NCBI GenBank assembly: GCA_045114455.1
Contig: JBGUKN010000099.1
Location: forward strand, 1-20,791
Direction of reading: 5' to 3'
Length of the DNA stretch: 20,791 nt
Origin: UBA1732 sp045114455
Lineage (GTDB): Bacteria > Verrucomicrobiota > Lentisphaeria > Victivallales > UBA1829
Positions 14,709 to 20,791 of the stretch are shown here, in pieces (position 1 is the first letter of the stretch; each line of letters opens with the position of its first letter). The translations under genes and the position numbers were made by a program. The notes beneath the pieces were generated by a model. It worked only from the letters and a program-made list of their open reading frames with translations. It did no database searches and had not been told where the DNA came from.

Positions 14709-14725
14709 GACCTGAATGTGTATAA

Positions 14726-14760
14726 TAAAAAACGCCGCAACGGTCGAACCGTCACGGCGT
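14726..14760 (-). terminator. Intrinsic terminator of the gcv operon
   Basis: On the minus strand ACGCCG / CGGCGT outer arms and ACGGT / ACCGT inner arms (2x2 mismatch between, 3-nt loop) are followed by TTTTTTATT. It begins about 63 nt after the gcvPB stop. Confidence 0.92.
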
Positions 14761-14823
14761 CAAGTTTATTTGCGTTTGTATGAGAGCGTGTCCGAGCGGA
14801 GCCGGGCGCTGCTGCAGTGCAGG

Positions 14824-16284
14824 CTATGCCTGCCCGACGTACTTCAAATCCGGCTTGCGGGCCGCGAGCGTCTCGTCGAGGCGGCGCACCGGGGTGGTGA
14901 CAGGGGCGGCGTGAAGGGATTCCGGTTCGTTTTCGGCGGCGCGGGCGATGTCCTTCATGGCCTCGATGAATTCGTCCAGCATTTCCCGCGACTCGGTCTC
15001 GGTCGGCTCGATCATGATGGCCTCCGGGACGATCAGCGGGAAGTAGATCGTGGGCGGATGGAATCCGCGGTCGATCAGGCCCTTGGCGATGTCGAGCGTG
15101 TGGACGCCGTTCGCGTCGAGCTGGCGTTTGCCGGAGAGGACGCACTCGTGCATGCAAGGGCGCTTGTACTTCCGGTCGTAATACGCGTCGAGTTGCGACG
15201 CCACATAGTTCGCGTTCAGGACGGCGTTCTCGCTGACGCGCACAAGCCCCTCGCGGCCGAGCGTGAGCAGATAGGCGTAGGCGCGCAGGATTACGCCGAA
15301 GTTGCCGTAGAACGGCGCGATGTAGCCGATGGATTCCGGGTAGTTGTACTCCAGGCAGCAGATGCCGTCCGAACGCCGGATCACGCGGGACGTGGGCAGA
15401 TACGGGACGAGCGCAATGGAGACGCCGACCGGGCCGGAGCCGGGGCCGCCGCCGCCATGCGGCGTGGAGAACGTCTTGTGCAGGTTCACGTGCATCACGT
15501 CGAATCCGATGTCGCCGGGGCGGACGCGACCGACGATGGCGTTGAAGTTCGCGCCGTCGCAGTAGCAGAGGCCGCCGGCCTGATGCACGAGCTTGCAGAT
15601 CTCGGACACGTTCGGGTCGAAGAGGCCGAGCGTGTTCGGGCAGGTCAGCATGATGCCTGCCACTTCGGGCGACAGCATGGCTTTGAGCGCGTCCAGGTCC
15701 ACGTTTCCGTCCGCATCGCTGGGCACAACCTTCGTCGTGAATCCGGCCACGGTCGCGCTCGCGGGGTTCGTGCCGTGCGCGGCGTCCGGGATCAGCATGT
15801 ACTTGCGGGCGGTGTCGCGGCGGGCGCGGTGGTAGGCGGCGATCAGCATGCAGCCGGTGAGTTCACCGTGCGCTCCGGCCATGGGCTGCATCGTCATCTG
15901 GGAGAAACCGAGGAGTTCGGCGAGCATGCGTTCCGTCTCGTGGAGCACGATCAGCGCGCCCTGGACCAGCACGCCGCCGCGGCGGAGCTGCGGCAGGAGC
16001 GGATGCAGGTCGGCGAATCCGGCCAGGCGCACGACTTTCTCGTGGAACTTCGGATTGTATTTCATGGTGCAGGAGCCGAGCGGATAGAAATTGGTGTCCA
16101 CGCTCATGTTCATTCGGCTGAGCCCGGTGAAATGGCGCACGACTTCAAGCTCGGATGCCTCGGGCAGAGCCGCGGGCTCGGTGCGGCGCAGGGCGGCGGG
16201 AACGGCGGAGGCGGCGGGGACATCGCACTTCGGGAGGACGACGCCGGTACGGCCGGCGCGGCCGGTTTCATAGATCAGCTTCAT
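14824..16284 (-). CDS. gcvPB: Glycine dehydrogenase (decarboxylating) subunit 2
   Basis: 486 residues. It is the PLP-carrying subunit of the split P-protein, which decarboxylates glycine and passes the aminomethyl group to lipoyl-GcvH. The PLP lysine is Lys270 in HVNLHKTFSTPHGGGGPG; YPLGSCTMKYNP (67-78), DAAHGTNPASA (167-177) and CPNTLGLFDP (215-224) are family-typical. The C-terminal segment YFPLIVPEAIMIEPTETES and the length match subunit 2. Its ATG overlaps the gcvPA stop in an ATGA, so the two subunits are probably made in fixed proportion by coupled translation. It is the last gene of the operon and is followed by a strong terminator. Confidence 0.97.
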   Translation of the reverse strand: MKLIYETGRAGRTGVVLPKCDVPAASAVPAALRRTEPAALPEASELEVVRHFTGLSRMNMSVDTNFYPLGSCTMKYNPKFHEKVVRLAGFADLHPLLPQLRRGGVLVQGALIVLHETERMLAELLGFSQMTMQPMAGAHGELTGCMLIAAYHRARRDTARKYMLIPDAAHGTNPASATVAGFTTKVVPSDADGNVDLDALKAMLSPEVAGIMLTCPNTLGLFDPNVSEICKLVHQAGGLCYCDGANFNAIVGRVRPGDIGFDVMHVNLHKTFSTPHGGGGPGSGPVGVSIALVPYLPTSRVIRRSDGICCLEYNYPESIGYIAPFYGNFGVILRAYAYLLTLGREGLVRVSENAVLNANYVASQLDAYYDRKYKRPCMHECVLSGKRQLDANGVHTLDIAKGLIDRGFHPPTIYFPLIVPEAIMIEPTETESREMLDEFIEAMKDIARAAENEPESLHAAPVTTPVRRLDETLAARKPDLKYVGQA

Positions 16285-17618
16285 AACAGTGCCTCCATCG
16301 CGTTGGCGAGCGCCTTGATCTCTTCACGGGTGCGTTTTTCGGTCACGGCCACGAGGATCTGGTTCTTGCGTTCGGGGTAATAGCGTCCGAGCGGGAATCC
16401 GGCGGCGAAGCCCTTGTCGATGAGCTTGCCGACCAGTTCGGCGCCGTCCAGCGGGGTCTCGATCACGAACTCGTTGAAGAACGCGCCGGAACCGACGGGC
16501 GACACGCCGTCGATCGCCAGAAGCTGTTCGCGGGCGTATACGGCCTTCGACATGCACAGTTCGCCGACCTGCCGGAATCCGTTCTTTCCGCAGAGGGAAA
16601 GATAGATCAGGGCGTTCAGTGCGCACAGGCTCTCGTTGGAGCATATGTTGCTGGTGGCGTGTTCGCGCCGGATATGCTGTTCGCGGGTCTGGAGCGTCAG
16701 CACGTATCCGGTCTTGCCGTTCAGGTCCACGGTGCGCCCTACGATGCGACCGGGCATCTTGCGCATGTATTTGGACTTGACGGCCATGAATCCGAGGTAC
16801 GGACCGCCGAAGTTCAGCGGGATGCCGAGGCTCTGGCCTTCGCCCGTCACGATGTCGAATCCCATCTCGCCGGGCGTCTTCAGGCAGCCGAGGGCGACCG
16901 GATAGGTCGAGCAGACCGCCAGCGCGCCTTTCGACTGGGCGGCCGCCGCGACTCCTGCCAGGTCCTCGACCTCGCCGAAGAAGTTCGGATACTGCACGAT
17001 CACGCACGCGGTGCGGTCGGTAATCGCGGCGATAATGGCGTCCAGCGCGGAATCCGTGCCGCGTCCGTCCGGGATCTCGATGCGCTCCAGGTCCAGATTC
17101 CGGCAGTAGCATTCGATCATGCAGCGGAAGATGGGCGAGACTGCGGCGGAGATCACGACCTGGCGGCGGCCCGTGATGTGGGCGGCCATCATCATGGCCT
17201 CGAAAAGCGCGGTGCCGCCGTCGTACAGACTGGCGTTGGAGACGTCCATGCCGGTCAGGCGGCAGATCGCGGTCTGGTATTCGTAGATGGCCTGGAGCGT
17301 GCCCTGGGACGCCTCGGGCTGGTACGGCGTGTACGCGGTGTAGAATTCGCCGCGAGCGGCGATGGCGTCGGCTGCCGCCGGGATGATGTGGTCGTAGTAG
17401 CCGCCGCCCACGAAATTGATCAGGTGCGTGGCGTTCATTTCGGCGAGGCCGGAAAGATACGACATGACCTCGAATTCGGATTTGCCTTCGGGAATGCCGT
17501 CGAGTTTGGGCGCGGGGAATTTCACCCCCGCCTTCTCCCACATATCCTCAATAGACGCAAATCCCGCCGCGGCGAGCATCTCCCGCCGGTCGGCATCGGT
17601 GTTCGGGATGTAAGGCAT
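16281..17618 (-). CDS. gcvPA: Glycine dehydrogenase (decarboxylating) subunit 1
   Basis: 445 residues. It is the non-PLP half of the heterotetrameric P-protein and partner of the following gene. The N-terminus MPYIPNTDADRREML, the block FVGGGYYDHIIPAA (69-82), EFYTAYTPYQPEASQGTLQ (91-109, split type) and GGPYLGFMAVK are those of subunit 1. The Cys-containing segment TREQHIRREHATSNICSNE is also conserved. The ribosome binding site AAAGG is weak and sits about 9 nt upstream; translation may depend partly on gcvH, which ends 40 nt upstream. Two separate genes, rather than one gcvP of about 950 residues, is the arrangement seen in Bacillus, Thermotoga and many anaerobes. Confidence 0.97.
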   Translation of the reverse strand: MPYIPNTDADRREMLAAAGFASIEDMWEKAGVKFPAPKLDGIPEGKSEFEVMSYLSGLAEMNATHLINFVGGGYYDHIIPAAADAIAARGEFYTAYTPYQPEASQGTLQAIYEYQTAICRLTGMDVSNASLYDGGTALFEAMMMAAHITGRRQVVISAAVSPIFRCMIECYCRNLDLERIEIPDGRGTDSALDAIIAAITDRTACVIVQYPNFFGEVEDLAGVAAAAQSKGALAVCSTYPVALGCLKTPGEMGFDIVTGEGQSLGIPLNFGGPYLGFMAVKSKYMRKMPGRIVGRTVDLNGKTGYVLTLQTREQHIRREHATSNICSNESLCALNALIYLSLCGKNGFRQVGELCMSKAVYAREQLLAIDGVSPVGSGAFFNEFVIETPLDGAELVGKLIDKGFAAGFPLGRYYPERKNQILVAVTEKRTREEIKALANAMEALL

Positions 17619-17658
17619 GGTTTTTGCCTTTCTGCTGGTGAACGGAAAAGAGGAGGGA

Positions 17659-18027
17659 TCAGAGCGATCCGACGAATTTGGCGTAGGCGTCGGCGTCCAT
17701 CAGGCCGCCGAGAGAATCCGCGTTCACGCCTTCAATCTTGCAGATCCAAGTGTTTTCCGGGTCGGCGTTGAGCGCGCCGGGGTCGGCTTCGAGATCGGCG
17801 TTGCCCTCGCCGACTGTACCCGCAACGGGCGCGTAGACGTCGGAAACGGCCTTCACGGATTCGACCGTGCAGAGGACTTCGCCCGCCGAGACGGACTTGC
17901 CCGGTGCCGGGATCTCGACATAGGTGATGTCGCCGAGGGAATCGGCGGCGTACTGGGAGATGCCGAGCGTGGCGGTGGTTCCGTCCAGTTCGATCCATTC
18001 ATGCGTTTCAGCGTAGTATTTCGCCAT
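17659..18027 (-). CDS. gcvH: Glycine cleavage system H protein
   Basis: 122 residues. This small cytoplasmic carrier shuttles the aminomethyl group on lipoate between P, T and L proteins. The start at 18027 is fixed by AGGAG 6 nt upstream, giving MAKYYAETHEWIEL; the frame's earlier ATG at 18075 would add a leader with no counterpart. The lipoylated residue is Lys59 in VESVKAVSDV, preceded by GDITYVEIPAPGK and followed by YAPVAGTVGEGN, all standard for a lipoyl domain. It lies between gcvT (61 nt upstream) and gcvPA (40 nt downstream) in the operon. Confidence 0.98.
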   Translation of the reverse strand: MAKYYAETHEWIELDGTTATLGISQYAADSLGDITYVEIPAPGKSVSAGEVLCTVESVKAVSDVYAPVAGTVGEGNADLEADPGALNADPENTWICKIEGVNADSLGGLMDADAYAKFVGSL

Positions 18028-18088
18028 GGTTTTCTCCTGAAAGTGGGTTGATATGGTTGTAAAAAGGTTGATCAATCCGATCGCTGCA

Positions 18089-19192
18089 TTACTTCGGGTT
18101 GGCCGTGCCGTGCGTCCAGAACGGCAGGGATGCGAGTTTCGCCTTCACGACGGCGCGGTGCAGTTCCACCTCGAATTCCGCGTCCGCGGGTATCTCCGCC
18201 GAGGCGTCGAGATAGGCCATCGCCACGGCGCATCCCAGCGAAGGGGCGAACGTGCCGGAGGTGATCGTGCCGACCTGAGCGCCGTTGTACAGCAGGGGCG
18301 TCCCGGTATGGGCGGCGCGGCGGCCCTCCAGCACGATCCCGCGCAGATGCTTCTTCGGCGGGACGGTGCGGAGCGCGTCGGACCCGACAAACGTGCGGCC
18401 GGACTTGTCGAGCTTCAGCAGCGCGCCGAACCCGGCTTCGACCGGAGTGGTCGCCTCGTCCATCTCGTCGCCGTACAGCGGATAGCCCATTTCCAGGCGG
18501 AGCGTGTCGCGCGCGCCGAGTCCGGCGGGCTTCACGCCCGGACATGCCAGCAGTTTCCGCCACATGTCAACCGCATGATCCGCCTCGAAGTACAGCTCGT
18601 AGCCAAGCTCGCCCGTGTAGCCGGTCCGACTGATCATCACGGTCAGCCCGAAGAGTTCGAACGATGCCCAATGGTAATATTTGGGCAGGGCTGCCGCGTC
18701 CAGGCCGAGCGAAACGAGCACGTCCGTGGACTCCGGCCCCTGCAGGTCGAATTTCGCGAGCCGGTCGGACAGGTTCTCCACATGGATGAATTCAGGGATG
18801 CGTGCCCGAATCGTCGCGAAATCGATGTCGATCCGGGCCGCGTTCACGACGAGGATAAAACTCTCTTCCTGCATCCGGTACACGATCAGATCGTCGATCA
18901 CCCCGCCCGCCTCGTTCAGCAGGAAATTATAGCGGCACACGCCGACTTTCTGGTCCAGGACCGAACGCGCCAGCGCCTGATCGAGCGCACCGGCCGCGCC
19001 GCGTCCGAGCACGAGGAACTCGCCCATGTGACAGATATCGAACAGGGAAACGTGTTCCCGCGTGTATTTGTGTTCAGCGAGGATGCCTTCCCTGTACTGG
19101 ACCGGCATGTACCAGCCGGCGAAGGGGACCATGCGCGCGCCGAGCGCGACGTGTTCGTCGGCCAAAGGGGTTTTCAGGAGAGTTTCGTCCAT
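18089..19192 (-). CDS. gcvT: Glycine cleavage system T protein (aminomethyltransferase)
   Basis: 367 residues. GcvT moves the one-carbon unit from aminomethyl-GcvH to tetrahydrofolate and releases ammonia. The start at 19192 has AAAGG 8 nt upstream and gives MDETLLKTPLADEHVALGAR; the frame upstream to 19273 is not protein-like. Family blocks are VPFAGWYMPVQY (22-33), HVSLFDICHMGEF (47-59), GGVIDDLIVY (96-105, with catalytic Asp101), SRTGYTGELGYEL and GLGARDTLRLEMGYPLYG. Length matches bacterial GcvT (about 365). It is the first gene of the gcv operon, reading away from glgP. Confidence 0.97.
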   Translation of the reverse strand: MDETLLKTPLADEHVALGARMVPFAGWYMPVQYREGILAEHKYTREHVSLFDICHMGEFLVLGRGAAGALDQALARSVLDQKVGVCRYNFLLNEAGGVIDDLIVYRMQEESFILVVNAARIDIDFATIRARIPEFIHVENLSDRLAKFDLQGPESTDVLVSLGLDAAALPKYYHWASFELFGLTVMISRTGYTGELGYELYFEADHAVDMWRKLLACPGVKPAGLGARDTLRLEMGYPLYGDEMDEATTPVEAGFGALLKLDKSGRTFVGSDALRTVPPKKHLRGIVLEGRRAAHTGTPLLYNGAQVGTITSGTFAPSLGCAVAMAYLDASAEIPADAEFEVELHRAVVKAKLASLPFWTHGTANPK

Positions 19193-19276
19193 GGGAAGCG
19201 CCTTTCTTTCTGGAGCGGTACCGGGAAAATGGATACGCCGGACTCGCGGTTGCTGTCGAAAAAAACGTCTCAAAAT

Positions 19277-19304
19277 AATATAGACGGGAAATGTTTGAAA
19301 TCAA
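19277..19304 (-). promoter_or_regulatory. Sigma70-type promoter of the gcv operon
   Basis: TTGATT (19304-19299), 16 bp, TATATT (19282-19277) on the minus strand, with a predicted start near 19270. Motif-based. Confidence 0.55.
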
Positions 19305-19439
19305 GACCGCGGGATCGGAAAACCGCCTTTTTCCACGCATTTTGAGCCCCTGCCGCAACGCGTTTTTTCATGTGCCGTCTTGGCGGTCCGCTGCCCCCGC
19401 ACAACACGCTTTTTTTTCCGTCGCGGAAACTATTCCGGG

Positions 19440-19468
19440 TTGAAAACAAAGGGTTCCCAAAGTATATT
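19440..19468 (+). promoter_or_regulatory. Sigma70-type promoter of glgP
   Basis: TTGAAA (19440-19445), exactly 17 bp, TATATT (19463-19468). The predicted start near 19475 gives a leader of about 135 nt. Confidence 0.65.
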
Positions 19469-19487
19469 ATATTGCTATGTATTTTTA

Positions 19488-19499
19488 TTGCGCGCGCAA
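19488..19499. promoter_or_regulatory. Candidate operator palindrome at glgP
   Basis: TTGCGCGCGCAA is a perfect 12-bp palindrome with a central CG, placed about 13 bp after the predicted glgP start point. Shape and position resemble operators of LacI/GalR-family repressors. No regulator gene is in the window. Confidence 0.45.
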
Positions 19500-19609
19500 A
19501 CGGGCGGAGCATCCGATGCCGTCCGGGAACCGCGCAGCCGCCGGACCGGGCAGTCCCTCCGGCACAGACAACGACCATTTCACTACCTCGCAGAAGGAGT
19601 TTCCAAACT

Positions 19610-20791
19610 ATGTCCAAGAAAGAAACGAAGGAAATGCTGAAAAAGCTTTTCCTGCATCACCTGACCTGTTCGCTCGGAAAACGCCCGGAAAAAGCCGTCA
19701 ACCTGGACCGCTACCACGCCCTGGCGCTGGCCATCCGCGACCTCATGATGCGCGACTGGATCGCCACCCGCGACGAATATGAAGAGAAAAATCCCCGCAT
19801 GGTCTGCTATATCTCCCTCGAATTCCTGATCGGCCGCACGCTCGGAAACGCCATGGTCAACCTCGGCGTCGAGCAGGAAGCGGCGGAAGCGATGGCCGAA
19901 CTCGGATTCAAGATCGATGAAATCCGCGACGAGGAAGTCGACGCCGGACTCGGCAACGGCGGCCTCGGTCGCCTCGCGGCATGCTTCCTGGACTCCATGG
20001 CCACCCTCGAACTCCCCGCCTACGGATACGGCATTCGCTACGACTACGGCATCTTCAAGCAGATCATCCAGAACGGCTACCAGGTCGAGGAGCCGGACAA
20101 CTGGCTCAGCCGCGGCAACCCGTGGGAGATCCGCCGTCCCGAGATCGCACGCGTCGTCCATTTCGGCGGCCATGTCGAGAAGATCCGCGACGACGCCAAT
20201 CCCGACCGCCGCAGATGGGTCGACACGCAGGACGTGAAGGCGATGCCCTACGACACCCCGATCCCCGGCTACCGCAACCACACCGTGAATACGCTCCGCC
20301 TCTGGTCCGCCGAATCCCTCTACGGCTTCAACCTCACGAAGTTCAACCAGGGCGACTATATCAGCGCGAACCTGGAGTCCAGCCTGGACCAGAACATCAC
20401 CCGCGTGCTCTACCCGAACGACAACAACTACGAGGGCAAGGAACTCCGCCTCAAGCAGCAGTATTTCCTCGTCTCCGCCTCGCTTCAGGACATCTTCTCC
20501 CGCTTCGCAAACAGCGGAGAGGACCTCAAGAAACTCAAGGACACGATCGTCGTCCAGCTCAACGACACGCATCCGGCGCTCGCCATCCCCGAGATGATGA
20601 GAATCCTCATCGACATCCACAACTACTCCTGGGACAAAGCGTGGAAGGTCACCACGAGCGTCTTCAACTACACCAACCACACGCTCATGTCCGAGGCGCT
20701 CGAACGCTGGTCCGTGAAACTGTTCGAAAAGCTCCTCCCGCGCCACCTCGAGATCATCTACCAGATCAACTTCATCTTCCTCCGCCAGGTC
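19610..20791 (+). CDS. glgP: Glycogen/starch/alpha-glucan phosphorylase, N-terminal 394 residues (cut by window edge)
   Basis: GlgP releases glucose 1-phosphate from alpha-1,4-glucans such as glycogen, using a PLP cofactor. The frame is open from the ATG at 19610 (AAGGAG at 19594-19599, 10-nt spacer) to the right edge. Family blocks are VCYISLEFLIGRTLGN (65-80), DAGLGNGGLGRLAACFLDS (111-129), YGYGIRYDYGIFKQ (138-151), NDTHPALAIPEMMRILID and YTNHTLMSEALERW. The family is about 800-850 residues, so the C-terminal half with the PLP lysine is outside the window. It is the only plus-strand gene and is divergent from gcvT. Confidence 0.96.
   Translation, partial: MSKKETKEMLKKLFLHHLTCSLGKRPEKAVNLDRYHALALAIRDLMMRDWIATRDEYEEKNPRMVCYISLEFLIGRTLGNAMVNLGVEQEAAEAMAELGFKIDEIRDEEVDAGLGNGGLGRLAACFLDSMATLELPAYGYGIRYDYGIFKQIIQNGYQVEEPDNWLSRGNPWEIRRPEIARVVHFGGHVEKIRDDANPDRRRWVDTQDVKAMPYDTPIPGYRNHTVNTLRLWSAESLYGFNLTKFNQGDYISANLESSLDQNITRVLYPNDNNYEGKELRLKQQYFLVSASLQDIFSRFANSGEDLKKLKDTIVVQLNDTHPALAIPEMMRILIDIHNYSWDKAWKVTTSVFNYTNHTLMSEALERWSVKLFEKLLPRHLEIIYQINFIFLRQV

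Larger units (their letters stand above)
14148..14712 (-). mobile_element. IS200/IS605-family element, left end intact, right end missing
   Basis: The element reads right to left. At its left end is a perfect 7-bp hairpin TACCGGC / GCCGGTA (14684-14700), as in IS200 left ends. Next comes a 9-bp inverted repeat that can cover the tnpA start region (14586-14594 with 14636-14644), then tnpA from 14579. The transposase sequence stops at about 14148, where the frame enters RTX sequence, and no right-end hairpin is apparent there. The outer left boundary is estimated. The element abuts the gcv operon terminator. Confidence 0.75.
19193..19609. other. Divergent intergenic region between gcvT and glgP
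   Basis: 417 bases without a gene. It holds a minus-strand promoter for gcv, a plus-strand promoter for glgP and a 12-bp palindrome just downstream of the glgP start point. I find no glycine riboswitch pattern in the approximately 78-nt gcvT leader and no tRNA or small-RNA structure that I can support. Confidence 0.7.

Noticed and set aside
19583..20746. 387-codon minus-strand open frame opposite glgP
   Set aside because: It lies antisense to an unmistakable glycogen phosphorylase; no family features of its own.

Overview
This window looks like chromosome from a high-GC, Gram-negative-type bacterium of the PVC group, most likely Lentisphaerota (Victivallales-like). Nothing here fixes the taxon outright. 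The clues are FTLIELL-type prepilins that lack the usual Gly before the Phe, a secreted GH43 protein with a Big_4 domain, the tail of a large RTX protein with an LPAGTYQWRV-type module, and an IS200-type transposase. Fifteen of the sixteen genes lie on the minus strand. Only glgP, at the right edge, is on plus.

In plus coordinates the layout is: hisF (5' part, runs off the left edge) with a long leader holding an 85-bp nested palindrome; a secreted GH43 glycosidase with its own promoter and terminator; a secreted Gly-rich protein; a RicT/PSP1-domain protein with a long disordered tail; two GspG-like pseudopilins in one operon; a probable five-gene operon metY-dtd-dxr-rseP-ispG (read right to left); a chimeric gene in which an IS200-type tnpA is fused in frame to the 3' part of an RTX gene; the complete glycine cleavage operon gcvT-gcvH-gcvPA-gcvPB (read right to left); and divergently glgP (5' part).

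Functional themes are central metabolism (histidine, O-acetylhomoserine sulfhydrylation, MEP isoprenoids, glycine cleavage, glycogen breakdown), D-aminoacyl-tRNA proofreading, envelope proteolysis and export. dxr and ispG are two MEP-pathway steps flanking the site-2 protease rseP. The four gcv genes together encode the P (two-subunit), H and T proteins; lpd is not in view.

The least ordinary locus is 13110-14730. An IS200-like element lies directly against the gcv terminator. It keeps its left-end hairpin, a start-sequestering stem and a possible antisense RNA, but it has lost its right end, and its transposase reads straight into an RTX calcium-binding protein. Other points of interest are three PDZ-like modules in RseP, the hisF leader palindrome, and operator-like perfect palindromes at the glgP and GH43 promoters. 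Several minus-strand promoters share a TTG-containing -35, a 16-17 bp spacer and a TATAGT or TATATT -10.
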